Below are positions 18,600 to 28,371 of a stretch of 64,000 nt of DNA, piece by piece. The position numbers and the translations under genes were made by a program. The notes below the pieces were generated by a model, which saw only the letters and a program-made list of their open reading frames with translations, was not told where the DNA came from and made no database searches. The stretch is from Endozoicomonas sp. SCSIO W0465 (lineage in GTDB: Bacteria > Pseudomonadota > Gammaproteobacteria > Pseudomonadales > Endozoicomonadaceae). Every line of letters starts with the position of its first letter. The first letter of the stretch is position 1. Where the stretch lies: contig NZ_CP092417.1 in assembly GCF_023716865.1 (NCBI RefSeq), positions 2,334,001 to 2,398,000 on the forward strand, in the 5' to 3' direction.

Positions 18600-20097
18600 C
18601 TGACTCTTGATCACATCTCTCCAGCGCTGAACTGCCGGGCTATCTGCCAGGTTTTTACCCGATCCTGCAATTTCGCCCAGCCTTCCCATACCACTAACCA
18701 GCCGGGCTGCCCTGTATGCTTTGAATCACCCCAACCACCAAGCCGAGCAATCGTTTGAAGCAGCCAAGTGACTGTTGGCGGCTTATCGGGCAACGCTTTT
18801 TTTTCATAGGTTAGCCAGAGAACCTGCCATTCATCATCACTGACCACCTCATTCGCGAGTGTTTTTTCACTCCAAAGCTTTCTGTCTTTGTGCTGCCTGT
18901 CATTCGGTAACATTAATGCTTCACGGATTTGCATTAGTCTGACAGCGACAAACATTAATATGACCGCAAGTCGTTCAATGTTATCCGGAGATTGCAGACG
19001 AAGCCTTTCTACTCCTGCTCCCGATTTCCAAGCCTTATGGAACTCTTCTATTCGCCATCGGAGCTCGTAAAATCGAATGATAGAGCGACAGTCTTCGAAT
19101 GTTTCAATATCTTCAGTTGTCAATAGTACCCAGTGCAAACGGTCTTCGGAGTCATTGCCAATCTCTTCAGCCGACACAATATTCATAGTTACCGGTTCCG
19201 GCCTGCCGCCTGGCCTTTGCGGCGCCTGTATTGTCATCTTCTTTCTTTTGACCTGCAGCGTTGCCTTTCGCTTCTTTCTACCTCCTTTTTGAGGAACCAC
19301 TATCGTATATTTCCCCAACACTTCAGTCTGAGCTAAGGAATCAAATAATAAGAGTTCGCCATCCACCAGGATTCTGTTTTGTGTAGCTCTTACAACAAAC
19401 CGCTGTCGGTTATCCAGTTTGTAGTGCATATATTCGTATATATCCGCCTCCCGGTCGCAAACACTGATGATGTCAGGCATTTTACCCCCCATCCTTTGTT
19501 CTGTGTTTTCAGAGGCTCTTTGCCACTTAAAGCTTTCCTTTCCCTCGTAAGGTAGCTGACGACGTTGGTTCTTTTTCCCCCGCTGAACGTCCTCTCTAAC
19601 CCATCGTTCTTGATCAATAAGCCCAATGCTTCGCTCTGTATCCGCATCAACCAAGAAGACAGAGTGGACGTGGAATCCTCTGGTTTTAGAGCCTTCAGGA
19701 CCTCCAAGATCACCAAGCTCGGATCTGACAGCATGTTTATAACCCAGGGTTGTTGTATCTTCGAGAGCCAGAAGTAGGCGAGACTGTCTCACTATTTTGG
19801 CAGTTGCCTGAAAGCCTGCCTCAGCTATTGCTTCAGGCTTTACGGCCTCATTCTCAATCAGCCGGTAAGCTCCAGTTACCAGTGCGGTATAACCTTCGCA
19901 TGAAGATGACAAAGAATTACCGGTATGAGCTGAAAGCTCGGCAGCAACTTTGACAAGTCGTTTTGTACGTCGAGTATCGCCCAAATCAGCACATCCAAAA
20001 GTTAGTTCTGACCATGGTTTAGGAGAAAGTGGAAGCATGACCTGTTTTATCAGTGAGAAATGATAGAACAAGGTAGCTATTTGTGATCAAGAGACAG
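18600..20097 (-). mobile_element. IS4-family IS50-like insertion sequence, copy 1
   Basis: 1498 bp. Ends CTGACTCTTGATCACA and CTGTCTCTTGATCACA resemble the outer and inner ends of IS50. The 9-bp target duplication CTCCATTGC (18591-18599 and 20098-20106) matches the IS50 duplication length. It differs from copy 2 by one base noticed in the transposase gene (Val/Ala at residue 83). Confidence 0.95.
18611..20038 (-). CDS. IS50/Tn5-type transposase
   Basis: 475 residues from ATG 20038, close to Tn5 transposase (476), and colinear with it: LGDTRRTKRLVKVAA, LALEDTTTLGY (catalytic Asp, residue 94), VCDREADIYEYM (second Asp), YELRWRIEEFHKAWKSGAG (catalytic Glu and Y-R-E-K signature), IARLGGWGDSKHTG. 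A TTG start 11 codons upstream is possible but does not fit the family N-terminus. It appears intact. Confidence 0.95.
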   Translation of the reverse strand: MLPLSPKPWSELTFGCADLGDTRRTKRLVKVAAELSAHTGNSLSSSCEGYTALVTGAYRLIENEAVKPEAIAEAGFQATAKIVRQSRLLLALEDTTTLGYKHAVRSELGDLGGPEGSKTRGFHVHSVFLVDADTERSIGLIDQERWVREDVQRGKKNQRRQLPYEGKESFKWQRASENTEQRMGGKMPDIISVCDREADIYEYMHYKLDNRQRFVVRATQNRILVDGELLLFDSLAQTEVLGKYTIVVPQKGGRKKRKATLQVKRKKMTIQAPQRPGGRPEPVTMNIVSAEEIGNDSEDRLHWVLLTTEDIETFEDCRSIIRFYELRWRIEEFHKAWKSGAGVERLRLQSPDNIERLAVILMFVAVRLMQIREALMLPNDRQHKDRKLWSEKTLANEVVSDDEWQVLWLTYEKKALPDKPPTVTWLLQTIARLGGWGDSKHTGQPGWLVVWEGWAKLQDRVKTWQIARQFSAGEM

Positions 20098-21234
20098 CTC
20101 CATTGCCGACCAGAATTTACCCATTTCCGGCACATTGGGCATGATCAGGCCCTGTTCGACATTCTGGTAAGTTGCCGCAATACGGGGGTCTTTCATCAGT
20201 TTTTTCATCATCGCCTTATTAGCCACGGCCCCAAGGGGAACGTTACTGTTCATGACGGTCAACCCCTGTTCGGTGAGCAGGTAATTCTCCAGAAATTCGT
20301 TGGCAATGGACTTGTTGGGGCTGGCATTGTTCAGTGCTGCCCCCCATACGCCAACAAATGCTCTTGCCGGTTTGCCATTCAGTTTGGGCAGTGGTGCAAC
20401 ACCATAGCTGATTTTACTCTTGTCCAGGTTGGCCCAGGCCCAGGGGCCGGTAATCATCATGGCGACTTTCTGCTGGTTGAAATTGGCTTCCATGACGCCA
20501 TAGTCCACCCCCCGGGGCATCACGCCCTTATCAATCAAATTCACCAGCATTTTGGCACCTTCCATAGCGCCTTTATCATTGACACCGGTTTTCTTGACGT
20601 CATAGCCTGTGGCCGTTTTCAGAAAAACATAACCACCGTCGGCGGCCAGCAGTGGCATGGTGAAATAGGGTTGATCCTGGTCCCACATGATCGTGATGAT
20701 GCCTTTTTCATTTTTCTTGTTGGGGATTGGCTGCTGTTCCAGTTTCTTGGCCAGGGGAAACATTTCTTCAAAGGTGGCAGGCGGTGTTGGCAGAATCGCT
20801 TTGTTGTAGATAAGGCTGATGGCTTCCAGAGAGATAGGGTAGCCGTAGATTTTTCCCTCACTGGTCATGGCTTCCCAGCCAATGGGGTTCACGCCGTTCT
20901 TGAATTCCGGTGATGGGGTGATAGGCGCTAACAAGCCACTTTTGGCCCACTCCCCATAGCGGTCATGGGCCCAGAAAACGATATCAGGCCCACTGCCTGA
21001 GGCAGCCGCCTGTTGGAAACGGTCGGTGATGTTTTCCGGGATTTCAACTTTGACCTTTATCTCCGTGTCTTTCGTGAACCGGGCTCCCACTTTGCGAATG
21101 CCTTCATAGGCTTTGTCTCCACCAACCCATATTAATAGTTCGTCAGAGCTGAAGGCCAATACGTTACCGGCAAAGATCAGTGACAGTGCAGTCAGAATAA
21201 CCGGGAAAAGTTTTTTAATCAGCGAAGGGATCAT

Positions 21235-21798
21235 TTCTGATATCTCCGGGTAAACCAGACGGCTTAATAGCTGCTGGTTATTCGGGTAAAGGAAATTGTT
21301 AACAGGTTGGAAGAACCATGGTTGATTGGGTTGTACACTAAATAACCGGTCAGGTTTTAGCCGGATGAATGAAACGGGTACTGACCAATAATAATCGCTG
21401 CGTACGAGTATGCCAGTAAGAATATTTAATACCGCCACCAGGGCACAATTCTGATTATTATAAATTTACTTTTAATGCTTTTTTTCTTTGGTTTGGTTTT
21501 TTTAAAGGGCTGTCGTTGTTTTTTTATGTAAGTCAGTTATCTATCGTCGTTTATAACGTTTAAATTGATATAACGCGAAAAAAAACAGACAAAAGTACGC
21601 CTAATTGAAGTCAGGCAACTATAACTTACTCATGATCTTTTATTGTTTTCAGGTTCTGTTTGCATAGGATTCCAAATTCATGGGCTCCTGTGCCCCGATT
21701 TATAGTCTTTAGTTATTCTCTCAAGCTATTTCTGTGAAATCCCCCGGCTTACTTAATCAATTATGAAAAGCTTGAGCTGCCAAAAGAGAGTGTTTGCC
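21235..21798. promoter_or_regulatory. Divergent control region between malE and glgP
   Basis: 564 bp between the start of malE (left) and glgP (right), AT-rich with poly-T tracts around 21478-21506. It must contain the promoters of both operons, but no site could be assigned with confidence. It holds no supported gene. Confidence 0.4.
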
Positions 21799-24258
21799 AT
21801 GGGTAGAACAACTGTGGATCTGAGCGCAGTAGGTAATATGGATACCGTTCAGATTGAACAGGGAATTCGACATCATCTTGAGCAGTCTCTCGGGGTTGAT
21901 CTGGAAGAAGCAACCCCGGGAGATTACTGGGAAGCCTTAAGCCTGCTTGCCCGGGAGATCAATCTGGATCGCACAAGGTATACCCGCAGGGATGAAAAAG
22001 AAAACGGAGCCCGAAGGGTTTACTATCTGTCACTGGAATTCATGGTGGGGCGCCTGCTGGGTAACAACCTGCATAATCTGGGGATCTATGAGCAGACGGA
22101 GAAAGCCATGGCCAGCTTTGGCGTGAGCCTTTCGGATGTTCTGGAATACGAAACGGATCCGGCGCTGGGTAATGGTGGGCTTGGACGACTGGCAGCCTGT
22201 TTTCTTGACTCATTGACCACTTTGAACGTGCCCGCTTTTGGTTATGGTATTAACTACCGCTTTGGTCTTTTCAAGCAGGGTTTTGTTGGTGGTAAACAGG
22301 TCGAAAGTCCCGATGCCTGGCGGGAAGACAGCTTTCCCTGGGGCATTGAAAAACCCAAAAGAAAGCAAGTTGTACGTTTATACGGCACGGTCAGGGAGGT
22401 TAATGGCAATAAGCGTTGGGAGGATACCCAGGAAGTACTGGGCGTCCCCTGGGATTTGCCCATTACCGGTTATAATACGGCACGTGTTAACACCCTGCGC
22501 CTCTGGGAGGGTAGAGCAACAGAAGGGTTCGACCTGGACAGCTTTGATGCCGGTCGTTATCAGGATTCCAGGTTCCGGGAAATCCTTGCCGAAAATATCA
22601 GCCAGGTGCTCTATCCAAACGACAGCCATCCTGAAGGTAAAGAGCTGAGACTGATCCAGCAGTATTTTTTTGTAGCCTGCTCGCTGGCTGATCTCATTGC
22701 CCGCTACAAGCGAGAGCATGAAGGCTGGGAAGCATTTACCAGTAAAGTCGTGATCCAGCTGAACGATACCCATCCGGCCATTGCGGTACCTGAGCTGTTG
22801 CGAATCCTCATGGATGAAGAGGATTTTGTGTTTACCAAGGCTTTGGAAATATGCCGCAGCGTTTTCTGCTACACCAACCATACGTTGCTACCCGAAGCCC
22901 TGGAAACCTGGCCCCAGGGGCTGATCGCACGGGTTTTACCCAGGCATATGCAGTTGATCTATAAACTGAACTACCACTTCCTGAATAATGAGGTAGAAAA
23001 ACAGTGGCCGGGTGACCATCAGATGAAATCCCGTCTGTCCATTATTGAAGAACCCACAAACCCTGCGGAACCACAGATGGTGCGTATGGCGTACTTATCA
23101 GTGATTGGCAGCCATAAAGTCAATGGTGTTGCTGCGCTGCACACCATGCTGGTGAAGGCAAAGCTGTTCCCTGAATTTGACCAGCTGTGGCCTGAGAAAA
23201 TTGTTAATGTGACCAATGGCGTAACCCCCAGACGCTGGGTGGCTAACTGTAATCCTGCACTTGCTGAACTGATTGATCAGACGCTCAACGGTGACTGGCG
23301 CGGTGATCTTGCACAATTAAGCGAGTTAAAGGCCTGGTCTGATGATCCCCAATTCCAGGAAAAATATGCCCGAATCAAACTGGATAATAAGAAACACCTG
23401 ACGGATGTTATTGCTAATCTGTGTGGGGTGAAAGTTAACCCTGAGGCGATCTTTGATGTACAAATCAAGCGTCTGCATGAATATAAACGGCAGCAAATGA
23501 ATCTTTTGCATATTATGGCCATTTACCGTCGCTTGCTCCAGGACCCGGATCTGGATGTGCCGCATCGGGTGTTTATTTTTGCAGCAAAAGCAGCGCCGGG
23601 GTATCTGGTGGCAAAAAACATTATCTATGCCATTAACCGGGTGGCCGACCGGGTCAATAATGACCGCCGCATTCGGGATAAGTTGAAGGTGGTTTTCCTG
23701 CCCAATTATCGTGTCAGTCTGGCTGAGAAAATCATTCCGGCGGCCAATGTGTCTGAGCAGATATCAACCGCCGGCTTTGAGGCTTCAGGTACCGGAAATA
23801 TGAAATTTGCCCTGAATGGCGCGTTAACCATAGGAACGCTGGATGGCGCTAATGTCGAAATTGCTGAAGAGGTGGGAGAGGACAATATCTTCATTTTCGG
23901 GAAGACGGTGGATGAAGTCAGTGATTTGCGGCAAAGGGGTTATCACCCCCGGGACATCTATCAGCACAATGAAGAACTAAAGGCTGTTATTGACTGGCTG
24001 GCATCGGGAGATCTCAGTCCTGACGAGCCAGGCGCCTTTCGGCCGTTGGTGGAATCTCTTCTGGATTCCGATTACTTCCTGACCCTGGCGGACTATCAGT
24101 CATACAGTGATGCCCACGACCGGATTGTTCAAGCCTGGAAAAATCCCCCCCACTGGTGGCGCATGGCGATCATTAATACTGCATCCATGGGTAAATTTTC
24201 ATCAGATCGGTCCATTGTCGACTATTGCAGGACTATATGGGATATAAATGGGATATAA
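21799..24258 (+). CDS. glgP: Glycogen/maltodextrin phosphorylase
   Basis: 819 residues from ATG 21799, which has AAGAGAG 9 nt upstream; an ATG at 21763 lacks a site. Family GT35: LGNGGLGRLAACFLDSL, VVIQLNDTHPAIAVPELLRI, NVTNGVTPRRW, DVQIKRLHEYKRQ, and the pyridoxal-phosphate site EASGTGNMKFALNGALTIGT. It releases glucose-1-phosphate from glycogen or maltodextrin. Its stop codon falls within the second unit of an 11-bp tandem repeat, so the last residues (WDINGI) are repeat-encoded. First gene of a rightward glgP-glgB-glgX cluster. Confidence 0.95.
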   Translation: MGRTTVDLSAVGNMDTVQIEQGIRHHLEQSLGVDLEEATPGDYWEALSLLAREINLDRTRYTRRDEKENGARRVYYLSLEFMVGRLLGNNLHNLGIYEQTEKAMASFGVSLSDVLEYETDPALGNGGLGRLAACFLDSLTTLNVPAFGYGINYRFGLFKQGFVGGKQVESPDAWREDSFPWGIEKPKRKQVVRLYGTVREVNGNKRWEDTQEVLGVPWDLPITGYNTARVNTLRLWEGRATEGFDLDSFDAGRYQDSRFREILAENISQVLYPNDSHPEGKELRLIQQYFFVACSLADLIARYKREHEGWEAFTSKVVIQLNDTHPAIAVPELLRILMDEEDFVFTKALEICRSVFCYTNHTLLPEALETWPQGLIARVLPRHMQLIYKLNYHFLNNEVEKQWPGDHQMKSRLSIIEEPTNPAEPQMVRMAYLSVIGSHKVNGVAALHTMLVKAKLFPEFDQLWPEKIVNVTNGVTPRRWVANCNPALAELIDQTLNGDWRGDLAQLSELKAWSDDPQFQEKYARIKLDNKKHLTDVIANLCGVKVNPEAIFDVQIKRLHEYKRQQMNLLHIMAIYRRLLQDPDLDVPHRVFIFAAKAAPGYLVAKNIIYAINRVADRVNNDRRIRDKLKVVFLPNYRVSLAEKIIPAANVSEQISTAGFEASGTGNMKFALNGALTIGTLDGANVEIAEEVGEDNIFIFGKTVDEVSDLRQRGYHPRDIYQHNEELKAVIDWLASGDLSPDEPGAFRPLVESLLDSDYFLTLADYQSYSDAHDRIVQAWKNPPHWWRMAIINTASMGKFSSDRSIVDYCRTIWDINGI

Positions 24259-24314
24259 ATGGGATATAAATGGGATATAAATGGGATATAAATGGGATAT
24301 AAAATGGGATATAA
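24237..24314 (+). repeat. 11-bp tandem repeat at the end of glgP
   Basis: Seven units of ATGGGATATAA. Six are perfect and contiguous (24237-24302); the seventh is offset by one A. The glgP stop lies in unit 2. Each unit junction contains TATAAAT, one insertion away from a -10 box. The array ends 32 bp before the glgB start. A unit length not divisible by three means that copy changes alter the glgP tail and the spacing to glgB. Confidence 0.95.
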
Positions 24315-24346
24315 ACGTATAGTGTCGTCAGATTCGGGGGCTGATT

Positions 24347-26563
24347 ATGTCTGGTTCTCCTGACGATATCCGAGTGGATTCTGACAGCCGGGATACCCTG
24401 CTTGATGATCTTCTGAATACCTGTTGTGCAAGACCATTTGATTTGCTCGGTTGGCACCCTGATAGGACCGGCAAAGGGTTAGTAGTAAGAATATGGCGGC
24501 CAGATGCTATTGCTGTGGACATTATTGATGAGCTGACAGGCAATAGCTTGGGCACCACTACTCCTATTGCACCGGGACTGTTTGAACGCTCATTTGTGGA
24601 TATTTCAGAGCCTCAGGCATACCACCTCCTGGTCACCAATGCCCAGCATCACCAGTTCAGGGCTGACGATCCTTATCAATTTTCTCACCTTTGCAGTACA
24701 GAGCCGGTAATCCGTCACCATTGGTTGCACCATACACTGGGTGCCCACCTCCAGTCGGTTACGCTTTCAGGTCATGGCTGGCAAGGCGTCATGTTTCGTC
24801 TATATGCTCCTCATGCCCGCAGTGTCAGTGTTATCGGTTCATTTAACCACTGGGATGGTCGGCTTTATCCAATGGCCAGCAGCCACAGCGGCATTTGGCG
24901 GTTATTTATTCCGGACGTGAAACAGGGCGACCTCTATAAATTTGAGCTGAAAGATCACAATGGGCAACTTCTACCACATAAAGCAGACCCCTTTTCTTTT
25001 TATGCAGAGCAGCCACCGGGGAATGCGTCCATTGTCTATGATGCCCGAAAATATCAATGGCAGAGCAAGGATTGGCATCAGTGCCAGGGGTTGGACCGTC
25101 CTGTCAGTATTTATGAGGTACATCTGGGCTCCTGGAAAAAAGGAAAGGCTGGGCAGCGGCTTAATTATGTCGAGCTGGCCGAACAACTGGTGCCTTATGT
25201 GAAAGAAATGGGCTTTACCCATGTTGAATTTCTCCCTCTTCATGAACACCCTTTTAACGGCTCCTGGGGTTATCAGCCGGTAGGTTTGTTTGCTGCAACC
25301 AGCCGTTACGGTGATCCGGATGGCCTGAAAGCATTAATAGACCGGTTTCACGATGCGGGTGTTGGCGTCATTCTGGATTGGGTGCCCGCGCACTTTCCCT
25401 CAGATAGCCATGGCCTGGCCAGTTTTGATGGCACTCATCTTTATGAGTATGAAGACCCTCGCAGGGGGTGGCATCCGGATTGGCAGACACATGTTTATAA
25501 CTACGGGCGTTCTGCTGTCAGGAACTTTTTGATCAGTAATGCATTGTTCTGGTTTGAGCAGTTTCATGTGGATGGCCTGCGGGTAGATGCAGTGGCGTCA
25601 ATGCTTTATCTCGATTACTCAAGGGGGGAAGGGGAGTGGGAGCCTAATATTCTGGGGGGCAATGAGCATATTGAGGCAGTCCGGTTTATCAAGGAGTTAA
25701 ACGAAGCGGTTTATCTGAACTACCCCGATGCGATGATGATTGCTGAAGAGTCTACCAGTTGGCCGGGAGTCTCCATGCCAACTTACGACAATGGGCTTGG
25801 ATTTGGTTACAAGTGGAATATGGGGTGGATGAATGACACCCTGAATTATATGACCCGCTACCCTGAGCATCGCCGTTATCACCATGATCAGATATTATTC
25901 AGCATGGTGTACAACTACAGCGAGCATTTTATTCTACCACTGTCGCATGATGAGGTCGTTCATGGTAAGGGTACGCTGCTTAGCCGAATGCCCGGAGATG
26001 AGTGGCAGCAGTTTGCCAATCTTCGAGCCCTCTATGGCTATATGTTTGGGCATCCTGGCAAAAAACTGCTGTTTATGGGGGCAGAGATAGGCTCAAGGCA
26101 GGAGTGGAATCATGATGATCAACTGGATTGGTATTTACTGGAGGAAAGTACATTTTCCAGTGGCGTAAGTACCATGGTAAGGTATTTGAATTCGGCTTAT
26201 CAGTCGTTACCTGCCCTGTGGCGTTCCGATTATGAACCAACGGGCTTTCAGTGGTTGATTACCGATGATGAGCTGCAGTCAGTCATCGCGTTCAGTCGGC
26301 ACACATCCAGCGAGTTACCCGGCGACTCACCGATTGTGGTCATTTGTAATTTTACACCCGTGGTCAGGCAGCATTACCGGCTGGGAGTCCCGGAGGCAGG
26401 TGTATGGATAGAGGCGTTTAATTCCGACCGTTGTGAGTTTTCCGGCAGTGGTGTTGTGAATCAATTGCCGCTGACCACGGAGCCTTTGCCCATGCACCAT
26501 CAACTGCACTCATTAGTGATGACGCTACCGCCATTAGCGACTGTTTATTTGCACTTGATTTAA
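24347..26563 (+). CDS. glgB: 1,4-alpha-glucan branching enzyme, intact copy
   Basis: 738 residues, GH13. N-terminal modules with CBM48 (RLYAPHARSVSVIGSFNHWDGR), then the catalytic barrel: VDGLRVDAVASMLYLDYSR (nucleophile Asp), MIAEESTSWPGV (acid/base Glu), LPLSHDEVVHGKG (third Asp). It introduces alpha-1,6 branches into glycogen. The ribosome site is weak (GGGGG about 8 nt upstream). It is paralogous to glgB2 at 35001, which is disrupted, so this is the only working branching enzyme seen here. Confidence 0.95.
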   Translation: MSGSPDDIRVDSDSRDTLLDDLLNTCCARPFDLLGWHPDRTGKGLVVRIWRPDAIAVDIIDELTGNSLGTTTPIAPGLFERSFVDISEPQAYHLLVTNAQHHQFRADDPYQFSHLCSTEPVIRHHWLHHTLGAHLQSVTLSGHGWQGVMFRLYAPHARSVSVIGSFNHWDGRLYPMASSHSGIWRLFIPDVKQGDLYKFELKDHNGQLLPHKADPFSFYAEQPPGNASIVYDARKYQWQSKDWHQCQGLDRPVSIYEVHLGSWKKGKAGQRLNYVELAEQLVPYVKEMGFTHVEFLPLHEHPFNGSWGYQPVGLFAATSRYGDPDGLKALIDRFHDAGVGVILDWVPAHFPSDSHGLASFDGTHLYEYEDPRRGWHPDWQTHVYNYGRSAVRNFLISNALFWFEQFHVDGLRVDAVASMLYLDYSRGEGEWEPNILGGNEHIEAVRFIKELNEAVYLNYPDAMMIAEESTSWPGVSMPTYDNGLGFGYKWNMGWMNDTLNYMTRYPEHRRYHHDQILFSMVYNYSEHFILPLSHDEVVHGKGTLLSRMPGDEWQQFANLRALYGYMFGHPGKKLLFMGAEIGSRQEWNHDDQLDWYLLEESTFSSGVSTMVRYLNSAYQSLPALWRSDYEPTGFQWLITDDELQSVIAFSRHTSSELPGDSPIVVICNFTPVVRQHYRLGVPEAGVWIEAFNSDRCEFSGSGVVNQLPLTTEPLPMHHQLHSLVMTLPPLATVYLHLI

Positions 26564-26699
26564 TAGATAGATTGCACGACTGAATCAAATTAAGATTTAG
26601 CATATCTCAATACGTTGATGTCTCCGATACATGAATCAGCCACGAATAACGATAGAATCATTTGGACCGGGCAGTTGTCACCCTCTGGGAGCCAACTTT

Positions 26700-26738
26700 C
26701 TTGATCAGCAACTTGATCAGCAACTTGATCAGCAACAG
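26700..26738 (+). repeat. In-frame 12-bp repeat in glgX
   Basis: Three consecutive units of CTTGATCAGCAA encode (LDQQ)3 near residue 24. It is a multiple of three, so copy changes would not shift frame. Confidence 0.85.
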
Positions 26739-26873
26739 CATCCAGTGCTTCCTGCTGCAGCTGCAGGCGTGAACTTTGCGGTGTATGCACCGGAAGCCTC
26801 AACCGTGATGCTGTGCCTGTTTGACAGCACCGGGGTGGAGCAACGTATTCCCATGTACGGCCCTGACAAGGGC

Positions 26874-28371
26874 CTGACTCTTGATCACATCTCTCCAGCG
26901 CTGAACTGCCGGGCTATCTGCCAGGTTTTTACCCGATCCTGCAATTTCGCCCAGCCTTCCCATACCACTAACCAGCCGGGCTGCCCTGTATGCTTTGAAT
27001 CACCCCAACCACCAAGCCGAGCAATCGTTTGAAGCAGCCAAGTGACTGTTGGCGGCTTATCGGGCAACGCTTTTTTTTCATAGGTTAGCCAGAGAACCTG
27101 CCATTCATCATCACTGACCACCTCATTCGCGAGTGTTTTTTCACTCCAAAGCTTTCTGTCTTTGTGCTGCCTGTCATTCGGTAACATTAATGCTTCACGG
27201 ATTTGCATTAGTCTGACAGCGACAAACATTAATATGACCGCAAGTCGTTCAATGTTATCCGGAGATTGCAGACGAAGCCTTTCTACTCCTGCTCCCGATT
27301 TCCAAGCCTTATGGAACTCTTCTATTCGCCATCGGAGCTCGTAAAATCGAATGATAGAGCGACAGTCTTCGAATGTTTCAATATCTTCAGTTGTCAATAG
27401 TACCCAGTGCAAACGGTCTTCGGAGTCATTGCCAATCTCTTCAGCCGACACAATATTCATAGTTACCGGTTCCGGCCTGCCGCCTGGCCTTTGCGGCGCC
27501 TGTATTGTCATCTTCTTTCTTTTGACCTGCAGCGTTGCCTTTCGCTTCTTTCTACCTCCTTTTTGAGGAACCACTATCGTATATTTCCCCAACACTTCAG
27601 TCTGAGCTAAGGAATCAAATAATAAGAGTTCGCCATCCACCAGGATTCTGTTTTGTGTAGCTCTTACAACAAACCGCTGTCGGTTATCCAGTTTGTAGTG
27701 CATATATTCGTATATATCCGCCTCCCGGTCGCAAACACTGATGATGTCAGGCATTTTACCCCCCATCCTTTGTTCTGTGTTTTCAGAGGCTCTTTGCCAC
27801 TTAAAGCTTTCCTTTCCCTCGTAAGGTAGCTGACGACGTTGGTTCTTTTTCCCCCGCTGAACGTCCTCTCTAACCCATCGTTCTTGATCAATAAGCCCAA
27901 TGCTTCGCTCTGTATCCGCATCAACCAAGAAGACAGAGTGGACGTGGAATCCTCTGGTTTTAGAGCCTTCAGGACCTCCAAGATCACCAAGCTCGGATCT
28001 GACAGCATGTTTATAACCCAGGGTTGTTGTATCTTCGAGAGCCAGAAGTAGGCGAGACTGTCTCGCTATTTTGGCAGTTGCCTGAAAGCCTGCCTCAGCT
28101 ATTGCTTCAGGCTTTACGGCCTCATTCTCAATCAGCCGGTAAGCTCCAGTTACCAGTGCGGTATAACCTTCGCATGAAGATGACAAAGAATTACCGGTAT
28201 GAGCTGAAAGCTCGGCAGCAACTTTGACAAGTCGTTTTGTACGTCGAGTATCGCCCAAATCAGCACATCCAAAAGTTAGTTCTGACCATGGTTTAGGAGA
28301 AAGTGGAAGCATGACCTGTTTTATCAGTGAGAAATGATAGAACAAGGTAGCTATTTGTGATCAAGAGACAG
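26874..28371 (-). mobile_element. IS4-family IS50-like insertion sequence, copy 2
   Basis: 1498 bp, same ends as copy 1, with 9-bp duplication GACAAGGGC (26865-26873, 28372-28380). It is in the same orientation as copy 1, 6.8 kb of DNA away. The separate perfect duplications show two independent insertions. Confidence 0.95.
26885..28312 (-). CDS. IS50/Tn5-type transposase, copy 2
   Basis: 475 residues, identical to the copy in malE except Ala for Val at residue 83. All catalytic motifs are present (EDTTTLGY, CDREAD, RWRIEEFHKAWK). Confidence 0.95.
   Translation of the reverse strand: MLPLSPKPWSELTFGCADLGDTRRTKRLVKVAAELSAHTGNSLSSSCEGYTALVTGAYRLIENEAVKPEAIAEAGFQATAKIARQSRLLLALEDTTTLGYKHAVRSELGDLGGPEGSKTRGFHVHSVFLVDADTERSIGLIDQERWVREDVQRGKKNQRRQLPYEGKESFKWQRASENTEQRMGGKMPDIISVCDREADIYEYMHYKLDNRQRFVVRATQNRILVDGELLLFDSLAQTEVLGKYTIVVPQKGGRKKRKATLQVKRKKMTIQAPQRPGGRPEPVTMNIVSAEEIGNDSEDRLHWVLLTTEDIETFEDCRSIIRFYELRWRIEEFHKAWKSGAGVERLRLQSPDNIERLAVILMFVAVRLMQIREALMLPNDRQHKDRKLWSEKTLANEVVSDDEWQVLWLTYEKKALPDKPPTVTWLLQTIARLGGWGDSKHTGQPGWLVVWEGWAKLQDRVKTWQIARQFSAGEM

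Larger units (their letters stand above)
18510..21234 (-). pseudogene. malE: Maltose-binding protein MalE, interrupted by IS50-like element
   Basis: The reading frame is split at codons GCA ATG GAG, which are duplicated on both sides of the element. The N-terminal part runs 21234 to 20098: ATG with GGAGA site, signal peptide MIPSLIKKLFPVILTALSLIFAGNVLAFS, then IWVGGDKAYEGIRKVGARF, typical MalE. The C-terminal part runs 18590 to 18510 and restores TALRNITSGRQNYREALNDA...RIIS. Joined, the protein would be 405 residues, with no other damage seen. As it stands the protein ends in about 6 foreign residues (LSLDHK) and lacks the last 26. A frame open upstream to 21438 has no start support. Confidence 0.95.

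Noticed and set aside
18600..28371. Composite transposon made by the two IS50-like copies
   Set aside because: Each copy has its own perfect 9-bp duplication, so they inserted separately; the DNA between is native malE-glgP-glgB-glgX.
28357..28371. ATG within the IS as a new glgX start
   Set aside because: It lies in the IS terminus by chance; it could produce a truncated protein but is not the native start.
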